Assembly: GCA_003148945.1 (NCBI GenBank)
Contig: QGGY01000020.1
Coordinates: 41,161 to 105,160 of the forward strand
Source of the DNA: Murimonas intestini
GTDB taxonomy: Bacteria; Bacillota; Clostridia; Lachnospirales; Lachnospiraceae
Reading direction: 5' to 3'
DNA: 64,000 nucleotides
This document shows positions 1-13,109 of this stretch, piece after piece. The notes below the pieces were generated by a model. The model saw only the letters and a list, made by a program, of their open reading frames with translations, did no database searches and had not been told where the DNA came from. The translations under genes were made by a program, and so were the position numbers. Position 1 is the stretch's first letter. Each line of letters opens with the position of its first letter.

Positions 1-58
1 TGCAGCTGTTCTTCTTTTTTTATTTTTATTTCTATAATCCGGTTACTCCCTGCCCTGA

Positions 59-1579
59 TCAGTTTCTGAAACATTTCCAGGCAGGCGCCAGAGCTTCTAT
101 AACGCTCCTGTATGTTCTGTATTTCTCCTCATAAATTTCTTTGTATTCTATCCTGGGATATACTGTTTTTGTTATCTTCACAGTTTTATTTATGCCATCC
201 TGGTAGTCGCTATAGATACCTGCAGCTATTCCTGCCGCTATGGCTGCACCCTGTGCTCCCAATTCTTTGTCTTCAATAACATCCACAGGAATCTGAAGTA
301 CATCAGCAAAAATCTGTACCCAGACGTCTGAGTTTGCTGCACCTCCTGAAAGCCTTATGCTCCGGGGCTTCTCCCTGTTTCGAAGAAGCTTGTTCACATG
401 AGTCAGGTGTGAGAATACGATTCCCTCATATACTGCCCGAAGCATATGACGTTTATTGTGATAGCCTGTCAGGCCTATAAACGTACCTTTTGCCAGAGGA
501 TCCTCATTTGAACCATTGAGGAAGGGCAGGAATATCACATTTGATTCCTTCGGGTCCACTGATGCCACCCATTCATTTGTGATATCATATACAGATCCTC
601 CTTCAGCCTTCGCTTCAGCCTTTTCATAGCCCATGAGATTTCTGATGAACCATTCCATATTTCCCGCAGATGTGGGACTGCTCTCCTCTATAAGGTAATA
701 TCCCGGTATGCAGAACATAGAATTTAATGCTACTGTGCCATTCACTATCGGTTCCCGGGCAATATACTCATTGATGCTCCATGTCCCTGCTATCATGCAC
801 ATCTGGCTCTCATCTGAAAGGCCGGAAGCTATACCGCAGGCATCTACGTCAAACATGCCTGCTGCTGCCGGGATTCCCGCCGGAAGAAGAGTCTTCTCAC
901 TCACTTCACGCGTTATGCATCCGCATACATCTGCTGAATACATAAGAGGCGGCAGCTTGTCATATATCTCTTCCAGTCCGTAGAGTGCCAGAAGCTCCCT
1001 GTCATATTCCTTTGTGTTCATGTTTACCAGATTTCCCCCGGTAAAATCCGTATACTCAGCAAAGGCTTCACCTGTAAGCTTGTACCTGATATAATCCTTT
1101 ACAGAAAATATGTATTTTGTCTTCTCAAGTACCTGTGGTTCATGGTCCCTCAGCCATGCCAGAAGGGCCACCGGCTGGCAGGCCAGGATCTCCTGGAATG
1201 TCTTCTCATAGACTTTTTCTTTTGTCCCGTCCTCAGACCACTTCTCAATATACTCCCACGCCCTCATATCTGTGGAAATGATACCGTTATAGGCAGGCCT
1301 TCCATCCTCACCCACCAGGTAAAGCCCTTTGCCATGGCCTGAAAAAGATACGCCCTGGATATCAGAAGGGTTGATGCCGCTCTTCTCTATTGCCTCCCTG
1401 ACGGCCCTGGCATTTACCTCCCAGAGTTCGTCCATATCGCGCTCAGTGTAACCAGGCTTCGGTGTGATCGTCTCTGTGGGCACACTGGCTACTGCTATCT
1501 GATTCCCATTTTCATCAAAAATACTTGCCTTTGAAAAAGTCCCCCCATTGTCAATGCCCATTAAATAGTTCATATGCAT
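59..1579 (-). CDS. lyxK: FGGY carbohydrate kinase, probable L-xylulose kinase
   Basis: This 506-residue FGGY-family sugar kinase would phosphorylate a ketopentose with ATP in the cytoplasm. The N-terminal phosphate-binding motif is visible (MGIDNGGTFSKA, residues 7-18), as is the C-terminal nucleotide-binding motif (RLSGGAANSDVW, near residue 410). Stretches such as GHGKGLYL and EASPTSAGN-like (here ESSPTSAGN) recall E. coli LyxK more than XylB. The gene starts directly after the stop of the 3-epimerase gene, whose last codons supply its ribosome-binding site (AAGGAAAGG), so the two are translationally linked. L-xylulose is inferred from the epimerase partner. A second in-frame ATG at 1573 matches the family N-terminus equally well. 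D-xylulose or another ketose remains possible. Confidence 0.75.
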   Translation of the reverse strand: MHMNYLMGIDNGGTFSKASIFDENGNQIAVASVPTETITPKPGYTERDMDELWEVNARAVREAIEKSGINPSDIQGVSFSGHGKGLYLVGEDGRPAYNGIISTDMRAWEYIEKWSEDGTKEKVYEKTFQEILACQPVALLAWLRDHEPQVLEKTKYIFSVKDYIRYKLTGEAFAEYTDFTGGNLVNMNTKEYDRELLALYGLEEIYDKLPPLMYSADVCGCITREVSEKTLLPAGIPAAAGMFDVDACGIASGLSDESQMCMIAGTWSINEYIAREPIVNGTVALNSMFCIPGYYLIEESSPTSAGNMEWFIRNLMGYEKAEAKAEGGSVYDITNEWVASVDPKESNVIFLPFLNGSNEDPLAKGTFIGLTGYHNKRHMLRAVYEGIVFSHLTHVNKLLRNREKPRSIRLSGGAANSDVWVQIFADVLQIPVDVIEDKELGAQGAAIAAGIAAGIYSDYQDGINKTVKITKTVYPRIEYKEIYEEKYRTYRSVIEALAPAWKCFRN

Positions 1580-2422
1580 TTACCTTTCCTTATCCAATAT
1601 TCTGGCCATCCTGTTCTGTGCTGACTTCAGGTCAGCTTCCCAGGCAGGGCTTCCCTTATACCAGAATTCTGTCACAAATCTGCGGACACCTGTCTCCCAC
1701 GCTGTATCTATCGTTTTCTGGAAATCCACATGGCCTGTTCCGTATGGCACCTCTCTGAATATACCGGGAAGAGTTTCTTTTAAGTGCATTGCCACTGTAT
1801 GGCCTTTTCCGCATCTGATATCCTCATACACGTCAGTGCCGTATGTAAGAGCGGCATTTTTAATATTTCCACAGTCCGGATATACATTCAGGTAAGAAGA
1901 ATCTATCTTCTTCACATAACGCATAGCCTTTTCAACTGTATTCATAAACTCTGTCTCCATTGTCTCGAATCCCAGAAGAACTCCTGCCCTGGAAGCCATA
2001 TGTACTGCCTTCTCCAGATTTTCTTCAAACCTTTTTACTGTATCAGGGGTGGATTCCTCATAATAGACATCATAGCCTGCCAGCTGAATGATGCGTATTC
2101 CCAGATCTTCAGCCAGACCGATGGCTTTTTCCATTATCTCCATTCCTCTTTTACATGTATCTTCATCAGCGCTGCCCAGCGGATATTTTCTGTGTCCGCT
2201 CAGACACATGCTGCCGGCATGGATTCCCTCTCCATACATGGTCTTTACCAGTCTGAGGCGTTCGTCCTTTGTCCAGTCCAGTCTTGAGAGCTTTGCATCC
2301 GTCTCATCAATACTGAGCTCCACAAAATCAAACCCGGCTTTCCTGGCTGACTTCAGCTTTTCCTTGAAGCTTAAAGTCTCCGGCATTGCTTTCTCATAAA
2401 GCCCCAATGTATAATTCTTCAT
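1580..2422 (-). CDS. ulaE: L-ribulose/L-xylulose-5-phosphate 3-epimerase
   Basis: A TIM-barrel (AP endonuclease 2 family) sugar-phosphate epimerase that interconverts L-xylulose 5-phosphate and L-ribulose 5-phosphate. Family motifs are clear: LGLYEKAMP at the start, GFDFVELSIDETD, the SRLDW motif, IQLAGYDVYYEES and YPDCGNI. Metal-ligand Glu, Asp and His positions are retained. I chose the ATG at 2422 because the conserved protein begins there (MKNYTLGLYEK) and a purine-rich ribosome-binding site lies just upstream. A longer frame opens at 2488 with an ATGA overlap to the amidotransferase gene, but its extra 22 residues do not resemble the family. It pairs with the downstream kinase to feed L-xylulose into the pentose phosphate pathway. 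Confidence 0.85.
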   Translation of the reverse strand: MKNYTLGLYEKAMPETLSFKEKLKSARKAGFDFVELSIDETDAKLSRLDWTKDERLRLVKTMYGEGIHAGSMCLSGHRKYPLGSADEDTCKRGMEIMEKAIGLAEDLGIRIIQLAGYDVYYEESTPDTVKRFEENLEKAVHMASRAGVLLGFETMETEFMNTVEKAMRYVKKIDSSYLNVYPDCGNIKNAALTYGTDVYEDIRCGKGHTVAMHLKETLPGIFREVPYGTGHVDFQKTIDTAWETGVRRFVTEFWYKGSPAWEADLKSAQNRMARILDKER

Positions 2423-2484
2423 ATTCTGCCCTTTCCCTAAATGAATAGACCTCCTGTCCCTGATCATCAGTTTGATCCGGACAT

Positions 2485-3222
2485 TCATTTTCCTTTTCCG
2501 CTGCTCTTAACAAACCTGTCTATAATATATTGGTTTGCCTCTATCTCCTGCCTGTCATCTAATGGCTCAAGAGATATTTTCTGTCCTGTCTGCCTTTCAA
2601 GGGCATTTCTGATCAAATAGTCAGCCACATGAGGATTTTTTGGCAAAAGCGGACCATGCAGGTAAGTACCTATCACATTTTTATATACTACGCCTTCCTC
2701 ATCTGACTTGCCGTCGTTCCCAAAACCATAAAGAACCTTGCCAAGAGCCTTATTTTTCTTAATGTAGGTGCGCCCTCCGTGGTTTTCAAATCCAACTACA
2801 GGACGGTCAAAAAGATCACTTTTTATAACAACATTATCAATGAGCCTGCCGTCCCCCTGCTCTGTGTACAGATCCACCAGCTTCAGCCCCTCCATGAAGT
2901 CACTGCCTGTCTTATAATAATTTCCAAGGAGCTGGTAACCGCCGCACACTGCGATCACTACCCCATTATCTTCCACATAAGCCTTAAAATCTTTCTGGAT
3001 AGTCTGCAGCTTTTCACAAACAAGCTTCTGCTCCCTGTCAGACCCGCCTCCTAACAGCACGATGTCCAGCTCTGAAAAATCTATTCTGTCCTCTATTCTG
3101 AATTCTACTGTCTCAGCCTCTATCCCTCTCCACTGGCAGCGCTTCATCAGGCACTGGATATTTCCCCTGTCACCATAAAGATTCAGAAGGTCAGGATAAA
3201 GATGTCCTATAGTCAGCTTCAT
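2485..3222 (-). CDS. gatD: Lipid II isoglutaminyl synthase, glutaminase subunit GatD
   Basis: A CobB/CobQ-like class I glutamine amidotransferase of 245 residues. It releases ammonia from glutamine for amidation of the D-glutamate in lipid II. The nucleophile is Cys93 in AVCGGYQ and the catalytic histidine is His189 in GTYLHG, at almost the same numbers as in Staphylococcus aureus GatD. The start ATG overlaps the murT stop by four bases, which fits an obligate two-subunit enzyme. The full length and intact catalytic residues indicate a working protein. It acts at the cytoplasmic face of the membrane. The sugar-kinase pair follows 62 bases downstream but has no obvious functional link. Confidence 0.93.
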   Translation of the reverse strand: MKLTIGHLYPDLLNLYGDRGNIQCLMKRCQWRGIEAETVEFRIEDRIDFSELDIVLLGGGSDREQKLVCEKLQTIQKDFKAYVEDNGVVIAVCGGYQLLGNYYKTGSDFMEGLKLVDLYTEQGDGRLIDNVVIKSDLFDRPVVGFENHGGRTYIKKNKALGKVLYGFGNDGKSDEEGVVYKNVIGTYLHGPLLPKNPHVADYLIRNALERQTGQKISLEPLDDRQEIEANQYIIDRFVKSSGKGK

Positions 3223-4559
3223 ATCTTTTCCTCCTCCATCTTCTTAAGTACATTTCTGGTTGAAAACAGAGCTGTATAATTGACAAGAACATAAAGGTTG
3301 CCTATGCCGTTTTCAAGTCTTTCCCGGATGGCTCCCTCCACACTTGAATCCAGCCTGGAAGGTATGTCAACATATTTCAGCCTCAGTCTCATATCCTGGC
3401 ATCTGAGCCCGCTTACTGTAATAGAGTTTACATTTGCATCCTTAAACCTGTCAAAATCCACGTCCCAGAGCCATGAGATATCAATGCCATCCTGGTCATT
3501 ATCATTGATGACAATGATAAGATCCTTAAGTGATTCATCCTGAATGACAGCTGATATATTCTGATTGAAGCCGGCCGGATTCTTAGCCAGATTCAGGATC
3601 ACGTCTGTATCCCCTATCCTGAAATTTTCCATCCTACCATTCTGAGGATTGAATTCATCCAGCATCTTCTGGAAATTCTTTACCTCCATTCCTGCACAGC
3701 GGCAGGCTGCATAAGCCGCCAGGATATTATAAACATTATAGAATCCCCGGTATCCTGCTGATATTCTCTTTCCCTCTATCTCAAAGGAAAGCCTGCTCCC
3801 CACCTCTATGTTCTTTGCATCAAAGTCAAGGGGCGGCCTTTTAAATCCGCAGTTGGGACATTCATAATCTCCAAGCTGGCTGTAGTGGTAAAAATGGTAA
3901 GACAGCTTTTCACCACAGCGCTTGCAGAATTGTCCTTCTCTGATCTCCCTGGTGTCTTCCTCCTCTATCACCTGCCCGCCGATGCCATATGTACGGTAAT
4001 CATTATTGCTTTCCATGGCCAGATAGGCTGACAGGGAATCGTCCCCATTGACGATAACAGTCATCTCAGGAGCCATATCCATGGCTTTTCTGAGCAGATC
4101 CATAGTAATATCGATCTCCCCGTAACGGTCCAGCTGATCCCTGAACAGGTTAGTAAGAACCATATAATCAGGTGCAAAATGAGGCAGGATCCTCACCGTG
4201 GAGGCCTCATCTATCTCAATGCATGCGTAATCCGCATCTAATTTTCCATTTAACTTAGTTGAAAGCACAAACGCAGAAACCACACCATTTATCATATTTG
4301 ATCCGGTATGGTTGCATACTACTTTTTTCCCCTCTGCCTCAATTGCAGAGCAAAGCAAATTATTTGTTGTTGTCTTCCCATTTGTTCCGCAGACTACGAA
4401 AATCTTCTCTCTTACTTCCTGCGAAAGCTCCTTTAAAATACCAGGATATATCCTGATAGCCAGCTGTCCTGCAAGGGTTACACCCTGCCGCCCTGTAAGG
4501 CGGCAGGCTGTTCCTATGATTTTCGAAGTCCAGACTGCCAGTAATCTGCGTATCTTCAT
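3219..4559 (-). CDS. murT: Lipid II isoglutaminyl synthase, Mur ligase-like subunit MurT
   Basis: A 446-residue Mur-ligase-family protein that activates the alpha-carboxyl of D-Glu in lipid II with ATP and accepts ammonia from GatD. The ATP-binding loop GTNGKTTT lies at residues 58-65. A MurT-specific zinc ribbon is inserted in the middle domain (Cys212, Cys215, Cys234, Cys237). The C-terminal DUF1727 region contains NDNDQDGIDISWLWD, which includes the conserved aspartate that completes the catalytic triad with GatD. It starts 35 bases after gyrA ends and is co-oriented with it, so read-through from the gyrase genes is possible. Amidation of peptidoglycan is needed for efficient cross-linking in many Firmicutes. 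Confidence 0.93.
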   Translation of the reverse strand: MKIRRLLAVWTSKIIGTACRLTGRQGVTLAGQLAIRIYPGILKELSQEVREKIFVVCGTNGKTTTNNLLCSAIEAEGKKVVCNHTGSNMINGVVSAFVLSTKLNGKLDADYACIEIDEASTVRILPHFAPDYMVLTNLFRDQLDRYGEIDITMDLLRKAMDMAPEMTVIVNGDDSLSAYLAMESNNDYRTYGIGGQVIEEEDTREIREGQFCKRCGEKLSYHFYHYSQLGDYECPNCGFKRPPLDFDAKNIEVGSRLSFEIEGKRISAGYRGFYNVYNILAAYAACRCAGMEVKNFQKMLDEFNPQNGRMENFRIGDTDVILNLAKNPAGFNQNISAVIQDESLKDLIIVINDNDQDGIDISWLWDVDFDRFKDANVNSITVSGLRCQDMRLRLKYVDIPSRLDSSVEGAIRERLENGIGNLYVLVNYTALFSTRNVLKKMEEEKI

Positions 4560-4594
4560 CTACACTGCCCTCATTTTATTATTTATTTCCCAGA

Positions 4595-7114
4595 TTAGCC
4601 TTTTGCTTCCCCTTCTGAATCTTCATTCAAATCCTGTTCAAGAGATTTCAGCATATCTTCCTCTGTCTTGTTGGAGGATTCCCTTACTTTAGCGATGCTC
4701 GCAACAGATTCCCCGTCTTCCATGTTCATCAGCTTCACGCCTGATGTTACCCTTCCCAGCATTGATATATCGCTGCACATCATGCGGATGATGATTCCGG
4801 CTGTATTGATTATCATAATCTCATTGTCCATATTTACAGCTTTAACGCCAATGACATTTCCTGTCTTTTCCATGATCTTATAGCATTTAACACCCTTGCC
4901 GCCCCTGTTCTGAGGGGTAAATTCTGACATGGCAGTCAGTTTTCCCATCCCCTTCTCAGATACGATCAGCAGATATTCTCCCTGTGTATGCATCTGCATG
5001 CCTATTACCTCATCCCCATCTGCGAGGCTCATACCGATAACTCCCATTGATACACGTCCCGTGCTCCTTACATCCGTCTCATTAAAACGGATACACTGTC
5101 CGTACTTTGTCACAAGGATGATATCTTTTTCATTATTCGTAGACTTGACCTCGATCAGCTCATCATCTTCTCTCAGGCTGATTGCAGCCAGTCCTGTCTT
5201 CCTTACATTTGCGTAATCTGTGATAGGTGTTTTCTTCACGATTCCGTTTTTCGTTGCCATAAAGAGATAACGTCCCTCTTTATATTCCCTGATCGGTATC
5301 ATGGCTGTGATCTTCTCGTCCGGCGAGAGCTGCAGAAGATTGATGATCGCTGTTCCCCTGGCTGTCCTGCTGGACTCAGGAATCTCGTAAGCTTTCAGCC
5401 TGTACACCTTTCCTGTATTCGTAAAGAACATCAGGTAGTGGTGGGTACTTGTCATGAGCAGGTCTTCGATATAGTCATCCTCGATGGTCTGCATTCCCTT
5501 TATTCCCTTGCCGCCCCTGTTCTGGCTCTTGAAATTATCTACAGTCATACGTTTGATATATCCAAGTTTTGTCATAGCTATGACAACATTCTCTCTTGGA
5601 ATCAGATCCTCCATGGAAATATCAAACTCGTCATAGCCAATGCTTGTCCTTCTCTCATCGCCGTATTTATCTGCGATCAGCTGTATTTCTTCCTTGATCA
5701 CGCCCAACAGGATATTCCTGTCTCCAAGTATAGACTTCAAGTATGATATCTTCTCCATCAGATCTTTATATTCTGCTTCCAGCTTCTCTCTTTCCAGACC
5801 TGTCAGAGCACGCAGACGCATGTCCACGATTGCCTGTGCCTGCGGGTCTGTCAGGCCGAACCTCTCCATGAGTCCTTCCTTGGCCAGCTGGGTATTCTGT
5901 GACCCTCTGATGATCCTGATAACCTCATCAATATTGTCAAGTGCAATAAGCAGACCCTCTAAAATATGGGCCCTCTCCTCCGCCTTGTTCAGCTCATACT
6001 GAGTCCTTCTGGTAACGACCTCTTCCTGGTGCTGGATATAGTAGTGCAGCATATCCTTTAAGTTCATTACCTTCGGCTCGTTATTGACAAGAGCCAGCAT
6101 GATGACCCCAAATGTATCCTGAAGCTGGGTATGTTTGTACAGCTGGTTCAGGATCACATTCGCATTGACATCCCTTCTCAGCTCTATGTTGATACGCATT
6201 CCTTCACGGCTGGATTCATCTATGATGCTGGTGATCCCGTCAATCTTCTTATCTCTCACCAGCTCAGCTATCTTCTCGATCAGCCTTGCCTTATTTACCA
6301 TGTACGGAAGCTCTGATACAAGTATCCTGCTCTTTCCGTTTGGCATGGATTCTATCTCAGTCACAGCACGGACACGTACCTTTCCCCTGCCTGTCCTGTA
6401 AGCTTCTTCTATACCTCTTGTCCCAAGTATCTGGGCGCCTGTGGGAAAATCAGGCCCTTTTATGATCTGCATGAGTTCTTCGATGGAAGTTTCCCTGTCT
6501 TCTTCGATCCTGTTGTCTATCATCTTCACAACTGCTTTGATGACTTCTCGCAGATTATGGGGCGGTATATTCGTGGCCATACCTACCGCGATGCCTGTTG
6601 TCCCGTTTACCAGCAGGTTCGGGTATCTGGACGGCAGGACTACAGGTTCTTTTTCTGTCTCATCAAAGTTAGGCATAAAATCAACTGTATTTTTATTTAT
6701 ATCAGCCAGCAGCTCCATTGATATCTTGCTCAGGCGGGCTTCCGTATAACGCATGGCGGCAGCGCCGTCACCGTCTACTGAACCAAAGTTCCCATGACCG
6801 TCCACCAGCACATACCGGGTAGACCACTCCTGGGCCATATTAACGAGAGCTCCATAGATGGAACTGTCACCATGGGGATGGTACTTACCCATTGTATCAC
6901 CGACAATACGTGCACATTTTCTGTGCGGCTTGTCTGGTCCGTTGTTCAGCTCTATCATTGAGTACAGGACTCTTCTCTGAACGGGCTTCAGCCCGTCCCT
7001 CACATCGGGAAGGGCACGGGCAGCGATCACGCTCATGGCATAGTCAATATAAAACTTCTCCATCCTGTCCTTTAAATCTACTTCCTCAACCTTGTCAAAA
7101 ATATTGTCTTCCAA
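4595..7114 (-). CDS. gyrA: DNA gyrase subunit A
   Basis: The 839-residue breakage-reunion subunit of DNA gyrase, which introduces negative supercoils as an A2B2 complex. The catalytic tyrosine is Tyr123 (AMRYTEARL). The quinolone-resistance region reads [10 protein letters not shown], so the residue equivalent to E. coli Asp87 is Gly88. The C-terminal beta-pinwheel has the DNA-wrapping GyrA box in the form QNRGGKG, repeated once more later. The start codon is TTG at 7114, preceded by a strong AGGAGGGG site that overlaps the gyrB stop region. Only 12 bases separate it from gyrB, so the two are co-transcribed away from oriC. Confidence 0.97.
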   Translation of the reverse strand: MEDNIFDKVEEVDLKDRMEKFYIDYAMSVIAARALPDVRDGLKPVQRRVLYSMIELNNGPDKPHRKCARIVGDTMGKYHPHGDSSIYGALVNMAQEWSTRYVLVDGHGNFGSVDGDGAAAMRYTEARLSKISMELLADINKNTVDFMPNFDETEKEPVVLPSRYPNLLVNGTTGIAVGMATNIPPHNLREVIKAVVKMIDNRIEEDRETSIEELMQIIKGPDFPTGAQILGTRGIEEAYRTGRGKVRVRAVTEIESMPNGKSRILVSELPYMVNKARLIEKIAELVRDKKIDGITSIIDESSREGMRINIELRRDVNANVILNQLYKHTQLQDTFGVIMLALVNNEPKVMNLKDMLHYYIQHQEEVVTRRTQYELNKAEERAHILEGLLIALDNIDEVIRIIRGSQNTQLAKEGLMERFGLTDPQAQAIVDMRLRALTGLEREKLEAEYKDLMEKISYLKSILGDRNILLGVIKEEIQLIADKYGDERRTSIGYDEFDISMEDLIPRENVVIAMTKLGYIKRMTVDNFKSQNRGGKGIKGMQTIEDDYIEDLLMTSTHHYLMFFTNTGKVYRLKAYEIPESSRTARGTAIINLLQLSPDEKITAMIPIREYKEGRYLFMATKNGIVKKTPITDYANVRKTGLAAISLREDDELIEVKSTNNEKDIILVTKYGQCIRFNETDVRSTGRVSMGVIGMSLADGDEVIGMQMHTQGEYLLIVSEKGMGKLTAMSEFTPQNRGGKGVKCYKIMEKTGNVIGVKAVNMDNEIMIINTAGIIIRMMCSDISMLGRVTSGVKLMNMEDGESVASIAKVRESSNKTEEDMLKSLEQDLNEDSEGEAKG

Positions 7115-7126
7115 TTACTTCCCCTC

Positions 7127-10164
<3,038 letters not shown>

Positions 10165-10175
10165 GTCTGCACCAA

Positions 10176-10385
10176 CTATTTAACAATTTTTATGGTTTCC
10201 CTGTCAAAAGTAACCACATCGCCGTCATACAATTTCTTGCCTCTCTGGCACTCAGTCACACCATTGACAAGGACCTGACCGTCCTGTATCACGCTTTTTG
10301 CATCAGCGCCTGTTTCCACAAGCCCGGCAGCCTTGAGCGCCTGGCCAAGTTTAATATATTCATCCCGTAATTTTATTGTTTCCAT
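10176..10385 (-). CDS. yaaA: S4-domain RNA-binding protein, YaaA type
   Basis: A 69-residue protein made almost entirely of one S4 RNA-binding domain: KLGQALKAAGLVETGADAKSV, then a short QDGQVLVNG hairpin. Small S4 proteins sit between dnaN and recF throughout the Firmicutes; the Bacillus subtilis version is YaaA/RlbA. A ribosome-related role is inferred from the domain and gene order. It starts with ATG at 10385, 26 bases after dnaN. Confidence 0.88.
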   Translation of the reverse strand: METIKLRDEYIKLGQALKAAGLVETGADAKSVIQDGQVLVNGVTECQRGKKLYDGDVVTFDRETIKIVK

Positions 10386-10411
10386 TGTGCTGCCTTTCTT
10401 TTTATCCTCTC

Positions 10412-11515
10412 CTATGCGGTGAAATTCACCGGAAGTATCAGGTATATATATGACTGCTCTTCATCTCTGATAAAACAGGGTGCTTTCGGGTTTACCAGAT
10501 AGATAGTCACAGTCTCGTCATCAATAACACGCAGAGCATCAATAAGGAATTTAGGGTTGAATCCGATAAGGATATCCTTGCCTTCCTTCCTGATGTCAAT
10601 TTCTTCATCCATAGAACCTATCTGTGAATTAATCTTCAGTTCCATGGCCTCATCGCCAATGTGGATAATGATAGGTTTCTTGTCTCCCTCCTTGACAAGC
10701 AGGGTAGCCCTGTCTATACAGTCAAGCAGCTCTCTTTTATTGATCTCCACCTTTGTCTCATAATCGCTGGAGAGCATCTGGTCAATCCTGAAATATTCGC
10801 CTTCAATAAGTCTGGAAACTACCACTGTATTATTAAATTCAAATACAATATGATTATCTGTAAAGAAAATATCTGCCATATCTTCTGTTTCTCCAGATAA
10901 AATCTTACTTATTTCTGTGAGTGTCTTTCCAGGAACGACAACCTTTTTCTTCGGATATTCATTTTTTAGTTCAATTTTACGTATGGAAATCCTGTGTCCG
11001 TCCAGGGAAACCACTTTCAGCCTGGAGCCTTCTATCTCAAACAGTTCACCTGTCATCATCTTGTTATTCTCATTAGCTGCAATAGAAAATATGGTCTGGC
11101 GGATCACTTCTTTTAATGTGAATTGTGAAAGAGTTATAAAATCATTCTTTTCCACATATGGAAGGTACGAAAAGTCCTCCCCTGATTTTCCCGATATACT
11201 GAATTTGGCTTTTTCACATGTAATAAGTGTCTGAAGATTGCTGTCTGTCTCTATTGTTACATCACTGTCAGGCAATTTTCTGATGATCTCTGAAAATATT
11301 TTCGCATCAAGAGCAACTATGCCTTTATCAATGATGTTTCCTTCTACTTTTGTCTCAATACCCAGTTCCATATCATTTGATGTAAATTTAATTTCATTAG
11401 CAGAGGCATCAATTAAAATACATTCCAGGATCGGCATTGTTGTTTTAGCCGGTACTGCTTTCATTACAATATTGACGCTTTTCAATAAATTAGATTTTGA
11501 ACAGGTTAATTTCAT
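10412..11515 (-). CDS. dnaN: DNA polymerase III beta sliding clamp
   Basis: The 367-residue ring-forming processivity clamp. It begins MKLTCSKSNLLKSVNIVMKAV, shows the three-domain beta-clamp pattern, and ends in PVNFTA, a form of the conserved P-V/M-R-like C-terminus that lines the peptide-binding pocket. The length and ends are normal. A perfect DnaA box lies three bases upstream of the start codon, so DnaA may influence its expression. It is transcribed with dnaA and separated from it by a 241-base AT-rich gap. Confidence 0.96.
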   Translation of the reverse strand: MKLTCSKSNLLKSVNIVMKAVPAKTTMPILECILIDASANEIKFTSNDMELGIETKVEGNIIDKGIVALDAKIFSEIIRKLPDSDVTIETDSNLQTLITCEKAKFSISGKSGEDFSYLPYVEKNDFITLSQFTLKEVIRQTIFSIAANENNKMMTGELFEIEGSRLKVVSLDGHRISIRKIELKNEYPKKKVVVPGKTLTEISKILSGETEDMADIFFTDNHIVFEFNNTVVVSRLIEGEYFRIDQMLSSDYETKVEINKRELLDCIDRATLLVKEGDKKPIIIHIGDEAMELKINSQIGSMDEEIDIRKEGKDILIGFNPKFLIDALRVIDDETVTIYLVNPKAPCFIRDEEQSYIYLILPVNFTA

Positions 11516-11756
11516 GTTGTGGATAACTCCCTTCTGGTTTGCTATTAAAATAATTATTAAAAAAGTCCGTAGTCACATCCGTAGAGTGTGTGATTATGTG
11601 AATAATTAAGAAAGGCGTTGATGTTAAAGGCTTTTCTTAAGGTGATAAATGTGTTTAAAACGCACGGAAAGCAAAAGTATAAAAAATAATAACTTTTTCT
11701 ATCCACTTTGGTGCACAAAAAATCCCTCTATTGTTAACATGAAAATGTGGATAACT
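11516..11756. promoter_or_regulatory. dnaA-dnaN intergenic region with two DnaA boxes
   Basis: An AT-rich 241-base gap. Two exact DnaA boxes are visible as TGTGGATAA at 11518-11526, next to the dnaN start, and at 11746-11754, next to the dnaA stop. Bipartite origins with boxes on both sides of dnaA are known in Bacillus, so this may be a second DnaA-binding subregion or an autoregulatory site. I see no gene in it. Confidence 0.7.
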
Positions 11757-13109
11757 TTATGAAGGGCTGATCTTCTTCTTCAGCACCTCTATGGTGTTTC
11801 TCATAGTATCCGATTTTTCAATTTCTTTTGTTATTTTTTCAGCGCCGTGTATGATGGTAGTGTGGTCACGCTTGCCCATCAGATTTCCGATAGCCTTTAA
11901 GGGCGTCTCTGTCATATCCCGGCACAGATACATGGCAATCTGCCGGGGCAGTACGATTTCTGAGTTCCTCTTATTTCCTTTAATATCCTCAGGTTTTATA
12001 TGAAAGTGCTCTGCCACGATGTCAATGATGAGCTGGGGTGTGATCTCCTTCTTTTCATCAGGCGAGATAATATCCTTCAGGGCTTCCTCGGCCAGAGCTA
12101 CATTGATTTCACGTTTTTCCAGATTGCTGAAAGCCATGAGTTTATTCAGTGCGCCTTCAAGCTCACGTATATTGGACTTAATGTTTGTTGCGATATACTT
12201 GATGACCTCATCATCAATTGTATAGCCGTCCAGCTCCTCTTTTTTGCGGAGTATGGCCATCCTTGTCTCATAATCAGGAGATGAGATGTCGGCAATAAGG
12301 CCCCATTCAAACCTGGACCGGAGACGTCCCTCAAGGGTAGCCATCTCTTTTGGCGGTTTATCGGACGAAATGATAATCTGCTTTTTATTGCCGTGCAGGT
12401 CATTAAAGGTATGGAAAAATTCTTCCTGAGTGGACTCCTTTCCTATGATAAACTGAATATCGTCGATCAGGAGAACATCGATATTCCTGTATTTTTCACG
12501 AAATTTTGTCATTGCCGTGTTATTTCCGTTTCGGATCGCCTCAATCAGTTCATTTGTAAAGGCTTCACTTGTGACATAGAGCACCCGTGTCTCAGGGTTT
12601 CTTTCTAATATAAAGTGTGCAATTGAATGCATAAGGTGGGTCTTGCCCAGTCCCACGCCTCCGTATATGAACAGAGGATTATACATTTCTCCGGGAGATT
12701 CGGCTACTGCCAGGGAGGCAGCATGGGCAAAATTGTTATTTCCGCCCACCACAAAAGTGTCAAATGTATATTTTGGATTGAGGTTTGCCCTCTCTATACT
12801 TTCATTTAATGAGGACGCAGCAGGTTTCTGGGCAGCTTCGATGCTCTGGGCCTGGTCCGGGAGTATAAATTCTATATCATAGTTCCTGCCTGTGATCTCT
12901 GCAATTGCCACTTTAATAGGAAGAGTGTACTTCTTACTTATATAATTTAATCCCATCTGCTGGCTCGGAACCAGGATATACACAGTATTCTCCTGTATGC
13001 TATGTACTGTCAGCGGCTTCAGCCAGGTACTGAATGAAACCTCCGACAGCTCATGTTCTATTTTTACCGTATATAGGATCTCGTCCCATTTTTCTGCTAT
13101 GTCGTTCAT
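11757..13109 (-). CDS. dnaA: Chromosomal replication initiator protein DnaA
   Basis: The 450-residue initiator that binds DnaA boxes and melts the origin. Domain I occupies the N-terminus (EKWDEILYTVKIEHELSEVSFSTWLKPL), followed by a short linker. The AAA+ core has Walker A GGVGLGKTHL and Walker B VLLIDDIQF. The C-terminal helix-turn-helix carries the signature GKRDHTTIIHGAEKI. It starts at ATG 13109 with a TAAGGAG site. It diverges from rpmH across oriC, as in most Firmicutes. Confidence 0.97.
   Translation of the reverse strand: MNDIAEKWDEILYTVKIEHELSEVSFSTWLKPLTVHSIQENTVYILVPSQQMGLNYISKKYTLPIKVAIAEITGRNYDIEFILPDQAQSIEAAQKPAASSLNESIERANLNPKYTFDTFVVGGNNNFAHAASLAVAESPGEMYNPLFIYGGVGLGKTHLMHSIAHFILERNPETRVLYVTSEAFTNELIEAIRNGNNTAMTKFREKYRNIDVLLIDDIQFIIGKESTQEEFFHTFNDLHGNKKQIIISSDKPPKEMATLEGRLRSRFEWGLIADISSPDYETRMAILRKKEELDGYTIDDEVIKYIATNIKSNIRELEGALNKLMAFSNLEKREINVALAEEALKDIISPDEKKEITPQLIIDIVAEHFHIKPEDIKGNKRNSEIVLPRQIAMYLCRDMTETPLKAIGNLMGKRDHTTIIHGAEKITKEIEKSDTMRNTIEVLKKKISPS

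Noticed and set aside
4929..5600. QNRGGKG considered as an abnormal GyrA box
   Set aside because: Variation at the second position of the box is ordinary among Firmicutes GyrA proteins.
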